Source: Bacillus sp. JCM 19058 (GTDB lineage Bacteria; Bacillota; Bacilli; Bacillales_H; Bacillaceae_D). From it: a stretch of DNA of 20,860 nt. Below the pieces are notes generated by a model, which saw only the letters and a program-made list of their open reading frames with translations, was not told the DNA's origin and ran no database searches. The position numbers and the translations under genes are program-made. Location of the stretch: positions 1-20,860 of the forward strand of contig BAXO01000090.1 of assembly GCA_001310555.1 (NCBI GenBank). Reading direction: 5' to 3'. Shown in pieces: positions 8,718 to 19,472 of this stretch (the first letter of the stretch is position 1; every line of letters begins with the position of its first letter).

Positions 8718-8888
8718 ATGGAAAAGAAAATTGAAGTATTATCAACCGTCCGCATCCAACATTCGCCTGACTTATACAAGGTTGTCGACTCGCTCAATCG
8801 AACGTTAAAAGAGCGGGATTTAATGTTTGGGTTGGCTTTGGATGATGAAAATGAGCAACAAATGGTATTCACGATTTATCGAACGTAG
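8718..8888 (+). CDS. ypmA: YpmA, small conserved protein (DUF4264)
   Basis: This intact frame of 56 residues begins MEKKIEVLSTVRI and contains DLYKVVDSLNRTLKERDLMF and a final MVFTIYRT, the pattern of YpmA from Bacillus, which is just this size. The ATG at 8718 is 7 bases after GGAGG (8706-8710); the ATG directly before it, at 8715, is less well spaced. The biochemical role is not known. It is followed by ypmB after 15 bases, as in B. subtilis. Confidence 0.85.
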   Translation: MEKKIEVLSTVRIQHSPDLYKVVDSLNRTLKERDLMFGLALDDENEQQMVFTIYRT

Positions 8889-8903
8889 GGAGGATGGACG
8901 ACA

Positions 8904-9383
8904 ATGAAAAAATGGTTATGGCTGACGTTCATCATCCTTTTTCTTATCCTGATCGGAGTCAGTATTTATACGTATCAAATCGTGCGTTCTCCTCTACACG
9001 AAACATTTACGAAGGCGAGTGAAATCGTCACTGGAGAAGGACTATTGGAAGAAGTGGATGAAGTTAATTATTATCATGGGACCAACGCCTATTATGTTAC
9101 GAGCGGACTCGATCAGGATGGGGACGAAGCCATCGTTTGGCTCGATGAGCAGCTAAAGCCGGTCGAGCACAGTAAACGAAGTGAAGGAATTTCAAATGAA
9201 CAAGCTCTCTCGCTTGCTAAAGAAGAGGCAAATATAAAAAGGGTTCAAGACGTTAAACTAGGCTTCGAACGGGGAGTACCTATTTACGAAATTAAATTTG
9301 TTGATGATGCCGATCGGCAAGGCTACTATTACGTTACCTTTGCTGACGGTACATTTGTCAAGCGCTATAACTTGCAGCGATAA
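8904..9383 (+). CDS. ypmB: YpmB, membrane-anchored PepSY-like protein
   Basis: The intact frame gives 159 residues, about the length of B. subtilis YpmB. Residues 4-27 (WLWLTFIILFLILIGVSIYT) are a single hydrophobic segment behind MKK, an uncleaved N-terminal anchor or signal, so the rest is likely outside the cell. The remainder contains VNYYHGTNAYYVTSGLD and a C-terminal PepSY-like stretch (ISNEQALSLAKEEA, then VPIYEIKFVDD and GYYYVTFADGTFVKRY). An SD (GGGAGG) precedes ATG 8904. The function is unknown. In B. subtilis aspB follows ypmB; here a promoter and asnS follow directly. Confidence 0.87.
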   Translation: MKKWLWLTFIILFLILIGVSIYTYQIVRSPLHETFTKASEIVTGEGLLEEVDEVNYYHGTNAYYVTSGLDQDGDEAIVWLDEQLKPVEHSKRSEGISNEQALSLAKEEANIKRVQDVKLGFERGVPIYEIKFVDDADRQGYYYVTFADGTFVKRYNLQR

Positions 9384-9424
9384 GAAGGGAAATTCAGCTG
9401 GATTTCTTTGAAGCAAGAGCGCCA

Positions 9425-9454
9425 TTGACTACGATTTTAACACAAGGATATAAT
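9425..9454 (+). promoter_or_regulatory. Sigma-A promoter of asnS
   Basis: TTGACT (9425-9430) and a perfect TATAAT (9449-9454) are spaced by 18 bases. The start of transcription would be near 9461, about 32 bases before the asnS start codon. The short leader leaves no room for a T-box riboswitch. Confidence 0.8.
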
Positions 9455-9492
9455 GGATATCGATATTGTGAGCTCATATTGGAGGGAATAAA

Positions 9493-10787
9493 TTGAAAAC
9501 GACTATTGCTAAGATTGGACAATTTGTCGATCAGGAAATCACACTCGGTGCATGGCTTGCCAACAAACGCTCCAGCGGTAAAATTGCCTTTTTGCAGCTG
9601 CGTGACGGGACAGGCTATATTCAAGGGGTTGTGGTCAAATCTGAGGTCGGGGACGAGCTGTTTCAGCGTGCGCGAAATTTGTCGCAGGAAAGCTCGATGT
9701 ACATAACGGGAACCGTTCGGGCTGATGAGCGGGCGCCATCAGGATATGAGTTGACCGTTTCTGCGATTACCGTACTTCATGAAGCTCTTGAGTATCCGAT
9801 AACTCCGAAGGAGCACGGAACTGAATTTCTGATGGATCATCGCCATTTATGGCTGCGTTCCAAGCGTCAGCATGCGGTAATGAGAATTCGAAATGAAATT
9901 ATTCGGGCGACGTTCGAATTTTTTTAATAACAATGATTTTGTTAAGGTCGATTCTCCGATTTTAACAGGGAGTGCTCCAGAAGGTACGACAGAGTTATTT
10001 GCAACTAAGTTTTTTTGATGAGGACGCATACCTCTCGCAAAGCGGCCAGCTTTATATGGAGGCGGCAGCAATGGCTCTCGGTCGCGTATTCTCTTTCGGC
10101 CCTACTTTTCGGGCAGAAAAGTCAAAAACGCGTCGCCATTTAATCGAATTTTGGATGATTGAACCCGAGATGGCGTTCGTCGAGTTTGACGAAAATTTAG
10201 AGATTCAAGAGCAGTACGTCTCTTATTTAGCCCAATCGGTTTTAACTAACTGTCAGCTCGAGCTGAAAACGTTAGGACGGGATACGGCGGCCCTTGAAAA
10301 AAAATCAAAGCTCCGTTTCCGCGGATGACTTATGATGATGCGCTGGCATTTCTACACAAAAAAGGATTTGATGACGTCACGTGGGGGACGATTTTGGTGC
10401 TCCGCATGAAACTGCAATTGCCGAGCATTTTGACCAGCCGGTATTTATTACTCATTATCCAACCTCGCTGAAACCGTTCTACATGCAGCCGGATCCGGAG
10501 CGCAACGATGTTGTCCTTTGTGCCGATTTAATCGCGCCGGAAGGATATGGCGAAATTATTGGCGGTTCAGAGAGAATCCACGATTTTGAGCTGTTGGAAA
10601 AACGCTTGGTGAGCATCAGCTTCCTCGGGAGGCATACGAATGGTATTTGGACTTGCGTAAATACGGCTCAGTTCCTCATTCCGGCTTTGGCCTCGGGTTA
10701 GAACGAACGGTAGCGTGGCTATCGGGTGTTGAGCACGTGCGCGAAACGATTCCTTTTCCGCGCTTATTAAACCGGCTATATCCATAA
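9493..10787 (+). CDS. asnS: AsnS, asparaginyl-tRNA synthetase (five frame breaks)
   Basis: AsnS charges tRNA-Asn with asparagine. The start is TTG 9493 behind GGAGGG at 7-base spacing. An N-terminal OB-fold anticodon-binding domain ([18 protein letters not shown]) leads to a class II catalytic core: HRHLWLRS and ATFEFF (motif 1 area), [20 protein letters not shown] (motif 2), and [15 protein letters not shown] (motif 3). These fit AsnRS better than AspRS, as do the length (about 431 residues) and the position before dnaD. Frame breaks: T7 run 9919-9925, T7 run 10010-10016, A8 run 10297-10304, G5 run 10383-10387, and near 10606-10611. The corrected product ends LNRLYP with TAA 10785-10787. The many breaks in an essential gene argue for sequence error. 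Confidence 0.95.
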
Positions 10788-10792
10788 GAGAT

Positions 10793-10828
10793 AAGAAAGC
10801 ACAGTTTTTTTCAAGCTGTGCTTTCTTT
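10793..10828. terminator. Terminator after asnS
   Basis: AAGAAAGCACAG (10793-10804) pairs perfectly over 12 bp with CTGTGCTTTCTT (10816-10827) across an 11-base loop. It begins 5 bases after the asnS stop. The closing T-rich arm serves as the T tract on the plus strand; the stem could also act in reverse. Confidence 0.75.
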
Positions 10829-11013
10829 ACAAAGTGTGTGCCGCGAGCAAGACGGGAAAAAAGCCTCACAATTGCCGAGGGTGTTTCATAAGGAAGATGT
10901 GCCATTTCCTTTTAGCTCGAGGAACCACCTGATTCGCCGATGTTTTCGGCTTGCTGAAATGTGCTGACTATAGTCTCCTTTCAGGGAAGCTGCCACTATA
11001 ACAGCGATTCTCA

Positions 11014-11022
11014 TGTTATACT
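11014..11022 (+). promoter_or_regulatory. Candidate extended -10 promoter for dnaD-nth
   Basis: TGTTATACT is a TG-N-TATACT extended -10 element, 25 bases before the dnaD ATG. No clear -35 is present. The asnS terminator upstream makes a separate promoter here necessary. Confidence 0.45.
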
Positions 11023-11047
11023 ATGGACAAAGAGGTGTTTTGAAAAA

Positions 11048-11749
11048 ATGGAGCAGAAGCTTTTCATTAATTGGATTGAACGAGGGCATTTGGCAGTACC
11101 GAAGCTGCTGCTGGAAAATTACCATAAAATCGGGTTACACGAGGATGAGCTAGTTGCTCTGCTTCAAGTACAATCATATATTGAACAAGGGGATCGTTTT
11201 CCGACGCCAGAGCGGTTAAGTGAACGAATGACACATTCGGTAGGTGATTGTGCGGAGCTGTTAGGGCGTCTTGTTAAAAAAGGGTATTTATCATTGGAAA
11301 AACACTGGAATGAAGAGGGCATTCTTTACGAATTTTATACGCTTGAGCCGCTGTGGATCAAACTGCTCCAATTTACACAAAAGCAAGAGCTCGGCGAGCA
11401 AGAGCAGCAGCTGCAAGAACAGGAAGGCCATTTGTATCGTAAATTCGAGCAAGAATTTTGTCGGCCGTTGTCTCCGATTGAGGCCGAGACACTTTCGATG
11501 TGGATCGATCAGGATCAGCATTCGCTTGAATTAATTTTAGCCGCTTTAAGAGAGGCCGTAGTTTCGGGCAAGCTCAATTTTCGCTACATTGACCGAATTT
11601 TATTCGAGTGGAAGCGAAACGGAGTGAAAACAGTTGCTCAGGCTAAAATTCATGGAGAGAAATTTCGTAAATATCAGCAGAAGCGTAAGCCGGAGCAGTC
11701 TCGAGAGGAGTCAGAAGCCTTCCCAAGCTTTAACTGGCTCGAATCGTAA
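11048..11749 (+). CDS. dnaD: DnaD, DNA replication initiation / primosome protein
   Basis: DnaD acts with DnaA, DnaB and DnaI in loading the replicative helicase at the origin in Firmicutes. The frame also runs upstream to 10961, but ATG 11048, preceded by AGAGGTG at 10-base spacing, gives MEQKLFINWIERGH, the expected start, and 233 residues, the normal length. The N-terminal half is the winged-helix DDBH1 domain (VPKLLLENYHKIGL, FPTPERLSERM). The second half is DDBH2, with LSPIEAETLSMWID and AVVSGKLNFRYIDRILFEWK and the DNA-binding KTVAQAK segment. A Q/E-rich linker lies between. No frame break. nth follows after 36 bases, as in B. subtilis. Confidence 0.93.
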   Translation: MEQKLFINWIERGHLAVPKLLLENYHKIGLHEDELVALLQVQSYIEQGDRFPTPERLSERMTHSVGDCAELLGRLVKKGYLSLEKHWNEEGILYEFYTLEPLWIKLLQFTQKQELGEQEQQLQEQEGHLYRKFEQEFCRPLSPIEAETLSMWIDQDQHSLELILAALREAVVSGKLNFRYIDRILFEWKRNGVKTVAQAKIHGEKFRKYQQKRKPEQSREESEAFPSFNWLES

Positions 11750-11785
11750 CTAGAAATCGGATCATTCAAATAAGGAGGGTAGGCC

Positions 11786-12443
11786 GTGCTTTCAAAAAAA
11801 AGAAACGAACGAAGCGTTAAAGAAAATCGCCGAGATGTTTCCGGAGGCTGAATGTGAGCTCGTTCATGACAATCCATTCGAGTTACTAATAGCCGTTGTC
11901 CTATCCGCTCAATGCACGGACGCGTTAGTTAATAAAGTAACACCAAGTCTATTTGCGAAATATAAACAGCCGGAGGATTATGTCGCTGTTGAGCTGGAAG
12001 AGCTTGAGCAAGATATTCGCTCAATCGGTTTGTTTCGCAGTAAAGCGAAAAATATTAAGAAGCTGAGCCAATCGATAATCGAAAATTACGGAGGCGAGGT
12101 TCCGAGCGAGAAGGACGAACTGATCAAGCTGGCTGGTGTCGGACGTAAGACCGCGAATGTTGTCGCCTCAGTCGCTTTCGGTGAGCCGGCAATTGCGGTT
12201 GATACCCATGTTGAGCGTGTCTCGAAGCGCCTTGGTATTTGTCGGTGGAAGGACAGCGTCCGGGAAGTGGAAGAGACGTTAATGAAAAGGGTTCCTAAGG
12301 AGTTATGGTCTGATACGCATCATCGTCTTATTTTTTTTGGTCGCTATCACTGTAAAGCCCAATCGCCGAAGTGTGAGGTTTGCCCTTTGCTCGACATGTG
12401 TCGTGAAGGCAAGAAGCGGATGAGGGCAAGAATGACAGGCTAA
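11786..12443 (+). CDS. nth: Nth, endonuclease III (DNA glycosylase/AP lyase; one frame break near the start)
   Basis: Nth removes oxidised pyrimidines and cuts the abasic site in base excision repair. The helix-hairpin-helix with catalytic Lys is seen in LAGVGRKTANVVAS, the catalytic Asp in AVDTHVERVSKRLG, and the 4Fe-4S loop as C-x6-C-x2-C-x5-C (CKAQSPKCEVCPLLDMC). I start at GTG 11786, 7 bases after AAGGAGG, giving MLSKKETNEALKKIAEMF and about 218 residues as in B. subtilis Nth. This needs one base removed from the A8 run 11794-11801; without that correction the frame could only begin at ATG 11835, losing a conserved helix and lacking an SD. In B. subtilis ypoC comes next; here it is absent. 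Confidence 0.94.
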
Positions 12444-12496
12444 AGGTTATACTTTGAGAATTGTATGTGAACTGGATAACGGAGTGAGTATTAACG

Positions 12497-15400
12497 ATGA
12501 GCATCGATTTACAAGTAGACAAGAGACGAAAAGATGGAGAGCTTACCGACAGTGAAATTTTGCGTTTGGCAGCTCTGAAAAAAAAGCAGGAAGAGCAGCT
12601 GTTTCAGCTCGCATTTTGCGGTCACTTTTCAGCTGGAAAGTCAACGATTATTAACCAATTGCTCGGGGCTGAGATTTTACCGACGAGTCCAATTCCGACA
12701 AGTGCGAACATTATCGGCATTAAACATGGCGAACTAGGCTTAACGCTCGTTGATGCAGCGAGGAAATCCCGCACATTTGAAGGTGAAGTCCCATGGCAGC
12801 GCGTCCGTGAGTGGGGAATGAATGGTGCAGATATAGCCGAGATAACGATTCACGCCCCTCTCGCTTTTTTAGGAAACAATAGTGCAATATATGATACGCC
12901 GGGGGTAGATTCAACCGATCCAACGCATCAGCAGATGACATTGGCAGCGCTCGATATGACCGATTTTATCGTCTATGTCATGGAATACAATCATGTTCAA
13001 TCGGAGACGAATCTCTATTTTCTAAAACAGCTGTCAGATGAACAGAAGCCGCTTATTATCGTTATTAATCAAATAGACAAACACAATGAGAAAGAGCTTT
13101 CATTCGAGTCCTTTGATGAAACGGTTCGTAAAAGCTTTTCCAGCTGGGGCATTGAGGCACTTAAACTATATTATACGAGTATGCGGGAGCCCACTCATCG
13201 GCTCAATCAATTTCAATCGTTTGCCGCTGAGTTGAAAGGGATATTGCAGCATGGCGCCGAGCTATCGTCGCATTCCGAAAAAAGGTTACAGCGTAGCTTT
13301 TATTTAAGCGTGAAGCAAAGGCTTGAGGAGGATAAAGAAGTAGTAAACGAGCAATGGAAGGCTCATATTGTGAATGCCGGTTTTAGTCCGGCCGAACGCA
13401 GTAAACGCGAGCAAATCAAGCAGCTTTATCGGGAGAACGAGCGAGCACGGGAAACGCTGCAAAAGCATTTTGAACACGAGTGGGATCGGCTGATGCAGCA
13501 GGTGACCATTTTTCCTTATACAACAACAGAGCTAGCAAGACAATGGCTTGAGAGTGTTCAGCCAGGCTTTAAAGTCGGCTTTGTTTTTTCAAAAAAAGAA
13601 GACCGCTGAGGAACGGGAGCGACGCTTACAAAAGCTTGTGCAGGAAACGAACGATAAAATCAAAAGCCAGCTCGTGTTTCACCTACAGCACTCGTTCGCC
13701 GAGCTAGAGCTTAGCAAGCTTACTAACCGTGAGCAGGTGGAAGCGTTAATCAAGCAAGTCGAATATACCGTAGACGGCTCATTCTTCTCAGAGGCAGTAG
13801 TCGCGGGGCCGTTCGACCGCAATTATGTTTATACATTGACAAAGGAGCGGACAAACACCGTAGTTAGGAGTTTACGTTCAAAAGCGGCTGCCGTGCTTGA
13901 GCAGGGGTTGACCGGCATGCAGCATTACTGGGATACGAAAAAAAAGAGCTTGCCGAACAATTAGAGCAAATGGCTCAGCTCGAGCAAATGCTTGAAAAAA
14001 TGGAGGCAGAAACGAAAGAGCTGGAGGAGCAAATCGCGCACTATCAGCGGCTAGCGGATACATTTGACGACGTAGGCTTGTACGAGCGTAAGCTAATCGC
14101 AGCGAGTCAGCAGGGTGGAATAGATGAACCAGGCTTAGAATATTTGGCAATTGAGTTGTCTGAGGAAGAAGTGCTCGATTCAGAAACGGAGGCAAGCAAG
14201 CCGGCAAACGAGCAGCGGAGCTCACGGCAAAATATAAGTGACCGATGGCTAAATGAATTGAAGGAGCATTTAACGAAATGGGAAGATCTTATGCTTTTCA
14301 GTCAGGAAAGGCAGCGATTGCAGGAGCGACTCACAAAATATGAGCAGCAATCGTTCATGATTTCGTTATTTGGCGCGTTCAGTGCGGGAAAATCGAGCTT
14401 TGCGAACGCCTTACTTGGTGAAGCGATTCTTCCAGTTTCTCCTCATCCGACAACGGCGACTGTGAATATCATTAAGCGTGCCGAACAGAAGCACCCGCAT
14501 AAAACTGCACTGATTAAAGTGAAAAGCGAGGAGCGGCTCAAGGAGGAAGTCGCGGCGATTGCACGCCAGCTCGATCAGCCGTTGACGCTTGAAGAGTTGC
14601 CGAGCTGGAAGCCAAAAATGAAGGAGTTTCTAACAAGCTGGCAAAAAAACGTACGTTGAATATTTACTCGCAATGAAATCAAGCCTTATTCAAGCTGACT
14701 GGTCTCTCGATTCGAGCATTTCCGTTCCGCACGAGACATTAGAGCAGCTAATTGCAGAGGAAAGCTATGCTTCATTAATTGAGCACGTGACGATTTATTT
14801 TGACTGTCCGTTTACACAGGCCGGAATGACGCTTGTTGATACACCTGGCGTGAACTCGATCCATGGTCGCCATACGGATGTCGCCTTTCAGCAGCTGCGC
14901 AAGTCTGACGCCGTTTTTTATTTAACGTATTACAATCACGCTTTTTCAAAAGCTGACCAGCATTTTTTTTACAACAAATGGCGAAAATAAACGACAGCTT
15001 CCGTGACGATAAATTGTATTTCATCCTTAATGCGTCTGATTTAGCGAGCAGTGAGCGCGAATTACAGGGAGTCAAAAAGCATGTAAACAATCAGTTGAAG
15101 GCCAATGGCGTGAAGGAGCCGAAAGTGTATCATCTCTCAAGCAAGCGAGCAATGCTCGCAAAAACGGACACTCACAGCGATCTTGCATTTGGCCGGTTCG
15201 AACAACAATTTTATACGCGAACAGTCGACGAGCTGAAGCATCTCGGCTTCAATTTGCTACGGCACGAAAGCGAGCGTTATTATCAGACGCTTGAGGAGGG
15301 TATCCGCTTTTTTTCAGTCTGAGAAAGCAGAGCAGGAAGCGAAGAAGGAAGAGCTCGCGCAAAAAGCGAAGAAATGGGAAGAACAAATAGAAGCGCGATC

Positions 15401-16083
15401 TTTTGTCACCGTTTGTGATCAGGCAGAACAAGAAAGTGCTGAACAGTTTCTTTACTTACGTGAACGAATTCGTTACGTACTTGGAGACGAATTCGCCGAA
15501 ACGATTAATGTCGCTACTGTAACCGGTGCAAATAAAAGGGAGCAGCAGCAAGCTCTTGCCGCTGCCATTACAGAATGGCGTGGCGCCGCGGAGCACTTTC
15601 TTTCACGGGAGCTAAAAGCAATTGCGATTCGTCTAGAGGAAACGATGCAACGCTCAACTGAAGCGTGGCTGACCGCTGCCGAAAATGAGATCCTTCATGA
15701 CTTTCCGACGCTTTCTTTCATAAGACCAGAGCCTGAAAGAAAGCTAGAGATGCCTGCAGTAGAAGGCCTCATTGCACTCACACCAGGCGATTATTTAGCT
15801 TATTTTAAATCACCGCGGGCATTTTTTTGAAGAAGGTGGGATCAAGCAGCTGAAGGAGAAGCTCGTCTCGTCGGCGAGTATGGCAGCCGCTGATGCGTTG
15901 CTAAATCTCGAACAGCACATGAAGCGACGAACGAAAGGCATGCTGGAGCAGTGCCAAATCGAAGCAAAGCAAGCTCTTATCCAGGCTATAACGAAAGAGC
16001 GAGACCGTTATCATTTAGTAAGTCATGCCAAAGAGCAAGCAAGGCTGAAGCAAGAGCTACTTGAGTTTAGCGAGCTCTTATAA
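12497..16083 (+). CDS. dynA: DynA, double dynamin-like GTPase (six frame breaks)
   Basis: Bacterial dynamin DynA is a fusion of two dynamin modules that tethers and fuses membranes and protects the cell envelope against stress and phage. The first GTPase has P-loop GHFSAGKST (residues 42-50), DTPGVDST and NQID. The second, from about residue 625, has P-loop GAFSAGKSS, VDTPGVNS and LNASD. Helical stalk regions rich in E, K and Q follow each. The corrected length is about 1195 residues, matching B. subtilis DynA (about 1190). ATG 12497 follows GGAG at 9 bases; the start leaves the N-terminus some 10 residues shorter than in B. subtilis. Frame breaks: 13584-13597, 13938-13945, 14643-14649, 14963-14970, 15308-15314, 15822-15828. 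Convergent to ponA, with a shared terminator. Confidence 0.92.
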
Positions 16084-16090
16084 AATAAAC

Positions 16091-16131
16091 AAAGCTGGAG
16101 CAGCGGGATTCACCCCGCTGCTCCAGCTTTT
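16091..16131. terminator. Bidirectional terminator between dynA and ponA
   Basis: AAAGCTGGAGCAGCGGG (16091-16107) pairs over 17 bp with CCCGCTGCTCCAGCTTT (16114-16130) across a 6-base loop. T-rich flanks lie on both sides (TTTT on plus; TTTGTTTATTTT on minus). It lies between the convergent stops at 16083 and 16149 and should end both transcripts. Confidence 0.92.
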
Positions 16132-16148
16132 AAGGTAAAGTGGAAAAG

Positions 16149-18838
16149 CTATTCATTCTCGTTCTCGCCATCTCCTGTGTTCTGCTCAGGTTCGACGTTT
16201 ACTTCATCGTTGCCATTCCCTTGATTCTCATTGTTATCATCGTTTCCGTTATTATCTGGATTTCCGTTGTTGCCGTTATCGTTTTCTTGGTTATCGTCCT
16301 CAGGGTTTTCTGGCTGCTCCTCGCCTTCGTCATCTTCTTCCTCTTGCTCACCGTCCCCAGGCTCCGTTGTGTCGTCTTCCTCGTCCTCGTCATTGTCATT
16401 GTCCTCATCCTCGTCCGATTCGTCTTCTTCCTCCTCATCGGCACGAGTCACGGTGACCTCAACAGAAGCAGAATCACTCCGATTGCTGGAGTCTTCGTCT
16501 GAGATGGCAATGACCTCGAAGCGATAAGTGGACTCCGGTTCAGGCTCAGACAAAATAAACTGCATATCTTTCGAGCTTTGCACGGTTTGCTTATCTCCAC
16601 CGTTCACAGACATCGTAAGTTCAAATGTGACATTTTCTATTTGATCGCTCGGGTAGTCCCACGTAACGATAATTTGGTTACTATCCTCTTCATAAGATGC
16701 TTTCAAACCGGTTGGCGCAGGAATGTCGTCAGCAAATTTTTCTGAAACCTGACTCGGTTCATGACCGCGAACAAATAGCTCGGTTACGATTTCACTGCTC
16801 GGCGTAAATGCGCTTGGTAATAAGCCGGTTGAGCGTTCGACGGGAATTTCGACAACCGAATCGGGCTTTGCAAAATCGGCCGTTTCAACTCCGCTTGATA
16901 CCTCTTCCATAATTGCTTTAAAGATGAGCTGCGCTAACCGACGATCCTCAGGCGTGCCGAGATAATTATTATCGCCGTTCTTCGTATACCCTGCCCAAAC
17001 AGCAGCGGTGTAGTTGGTCGTATAGCCAGAAAACCATACGTCGGGTACGGCCCGATCCGGAAGATTGTATTGGCGAATGACTTCTTCATCAAAATTAGTC
17101 GTTCCTGTTTTTCCGGCGAGTGGAAGACCGGGAATATTCGCACTAGCTCCCGTGCCGTTCGGTCCGGAGACAGCCGATTTTAGCATGTCTGTAATCATAT
17201 AAGCCGTGTAGTCTTCCATCGCCTTTGACGAGTCAGGGGTTGTATCAATCTCCCGTCCGTCCGGGAACACAATTTTGCGAACGGTATAAGGCTCCGTAAA
17301 CTGACCATTGTTTCCAAAGGCGGCAAAGGCGGCGGCCAGCTCAAGCGAAGAAAAGCCGGTTTCAAAGCCGCCGAGACCATAAGCCTCGTGCATCGGGTCA
17401 GCATCAATCGGAATGCCCAAGCCTTTTCCGAATTCAGCGGCCCGCTCAACGCCAACCTCCTGTAAGGCTTTAATCGCCGTTACATTACGGGAGCGAGCGA
17501 GCGCTTCTCTCATCGACATCGAACCACCGTGGGCACGATCAAAGTTACGGATCTCGTCGCCGGTATTGTACTGATGTGGCTCATCAACGAGAATATGGGC
17601 GGTAGACCATTGCAAGTGCTCAATCGCAGGACCGTAATCAAGAATCGGTTTAATCGTCGAGCCCGGCTGTTTTTTAATATCGGTCGCGTAGTTGAAGCCG
17701 CGCTGGATATCCGTATCCTCAAGGCCGCTGCCGAGGGCCTTGATTTGGCCAGTCTTTGTATCGAGTAGCGTGACACCAGCTTGAAAGTCTTCGTTATCCG
17801 GATAGCTACTAATAAAGTCATCGGTTTGCAATACGTTGTCAACATGCTCCTGCGCATTAACATCAAGCGTTGTATAAACCTCAAGCCCGGCATTATAAAT
17901 ATCGTTAATCGTAATTCCGTCCATCTCTTCAAGCTCAGAGAGCACTTGATTATAAAATGCCTCGTACGGGTAGGCCTCTGTTGTTTCCGAGACGTTTAGC
18001 TGTTCTCCAATCGGAATCGCCTTTGCTGCTTCCGCCTCGTCAGCTGTAATTTTACCGTGCTGCTCCATTAATGAGAGAACGAGGTTCCGTCTGCTCTCGG
18101 CGTTTTCCGGGTTATTGATCGGATCGTAGAAGCTTGGCCGGCGCGGAATCGCGGCCAGTAAGGCGGCATCTTCTAAATTGAGCTCACTGACGGATTTGCT
18201 GAAATATTTTTGTGATGCGAGCTCAACTCCGTAAATTCCATTGCTTAAATTAATTTGATTCAAATACATTTCAAGGATTTGGTCTTTCGAATATTTTTGC
18301 TCTAATTGAATCGCCAAATATTGCTCTTGCACTTTCCGGGTCAGCTGTTTCTGGTCATTTAGAAATAAATTCTTGACTAGCTGCTGTGTAATTGTGCTCG
18401 CTCCTTCAGCGCCGAACCCTTCTCTAATATTTGCAACAATCGCACCGAATAAGCGCCGAATATCGATTCCGAAATGTTGGCGGAAGCGGACATCCTCTAC
18501 CGATGTAAAGGCATCTTCGACGACAGAAGGAATATCCTGAAACCGAACATTGATCCGCCGCTCGGAGGAATCGAGCTGTGACACAAATTCGTTATTTTGA
18601 TCGAACACCTGCATTGCTTGAGTAAGCATCAAATTTTCTTCGTCCAGCTCCGGTGCACCTTGGATCATTGTAAAAGCTGTTATAATTCCGGCAATCATAC
18701 CTAGCATCACGAGTGCAAGCAATGAAAGCACGATTTTTTTAAACAGGCCTTTTTTTGGCGGGCTTTCCTTTGCCTTGCTTTTTATTCTTTTTTTAGCGCC
18801 TGGCGCCTTCCTTGTCTTGTTTTTCTTTCATCTGACAT
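16149..18838 (-). CDS. ponA: PonA, class A penicillin-binding protein 1 with a very acidic C-terminal tail (frame break near the N-terminus)
   Basis: PonA polymerises glycan strands and cross-links peptidoglycan on the outer face of the membrane. I start at ATG 18838 behind AAAGGAAG, giving a short basic cytosolic segment (MSDERKTRQGRRQALKK) before the hydrophobic anchor VLSLLALVMLGMIAGIITAF. To join it, one base can be removed from each of the A7 runs 18788-18794 and 18750-18756, reading NKKQGKGKPAKKGLFKK. The GT51 domain has VEDVRFRQHFGID and EGASTITQQLVKN. The transpeptidase has GSTIK (Ser codon 17658-17660), SRNVTA and GKTGTTN. A fibronectin-III-like domain (PAPTGLKASYEE) follows. The last 97 residues or so (16149-16442) are almost only D, E, N, G, P and Q with no Lys or Arg. 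About 895 residues in all. Follows recU by 27 bases. Confidence 0.95.
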
Positions 18839-18865
18839 GCTATATCTTCCTTTCTAACCTCAAAA

Positions 18866-19472
18866 TCAGGATAAGTAAACCTGCTCGACAACCGATAAGT
18901 AATCTATTCGAGGATGATACCCGATTTTAACGGTGTGACCGAGCCTTTCAATATCTGATTTACGAATCGATTTACGCGTTTCGTGCTGCTTTTCGTAAAA
19001 ATCGCACAAGTGGGCGGCGTCGAGCAAATAGGTTTCATTTGTACTCGTAAAACGAAGCAATACAAAGCAAATCCCGTTCTGCTCGTGTACTCGTCTCATG
19101 TGCTCAACCTGGTGCGCATGGAAGTTTTGCAGTGGGAACGACATTTTGTTTTTTTTGTTTCTTTTGCCTCAAAATCGATATAAAAACCCCGAAATAGTCC
19201 GTTATAGTCGGTCGTTGACGCCTGTTTGAAATAAGCTTCTTTAATAACGGCTGCGCTGCGTTTCGGATAGTCAACCTGAACGATTTGCACGGGAGTCGGC
19301 TTTTTATGAATAACAGCGATCTCCTGATTTAAATAATATTCGTTTGTTTCATTGATATCTTCCTCTAATGTCATTCCGCGATTACTGTATGTGACTGCTT
19401 CGCTTGTTTTTGCGCTTTTGCTTGTTTCGGCGAGTTATAGCTTTTTCCATTTGGATAACGAATAGCCACCAT
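18866..19472 (-). CDS. recU: RecU, Holliday junction resolvase (two frame breaks)
   Basis: RecU cuts Holliday junctions in recombination repair and chromosome segregation; it is paired with ponA in Bacillus. I start at ATG 19472 ([15 protein letters not shown]) with a GGGTG SD; the initial residues match the MIRYPNGK start of B. subtilis RecU. Family motifs: [56 protein letters not shown], with the PD-(D/E)xK nuclease residues D, E and K in TDY and DFEAKE, then [14 protein letters not shown] and [15 protein letters not shown]. The frame breaks near 19390-19393 (one base missing) and at the T8 (minus-strand A8) run 19149-19156. The corrected length, about 202 residues, is normal. Confidence 0.94.

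Noticed and set aside
9455..9492. T-box riboswitch before asnS
   Set aside because: The leader is only about 32 bases and holds no T-box sequence.
10567..10905. Minus-strand 112-residue frame across the asnS end and terminator
   Set aside because: It runs through the asnS motif 3 region and the terminator stem; no family features.
10961..11047. dnaD start at 10961
   Set aside because: It would add 29 residues across the promoter element and lacks an SD; ATG 11048 gives the family length.
16140..16527. Plus-strand serine-rich and hydrophobic open frames opposite the ponA 3' end
   Set aside because: They are mirror images of the GAN/AAN-rich acidic tail codons of ponA and have no SD or family motif.
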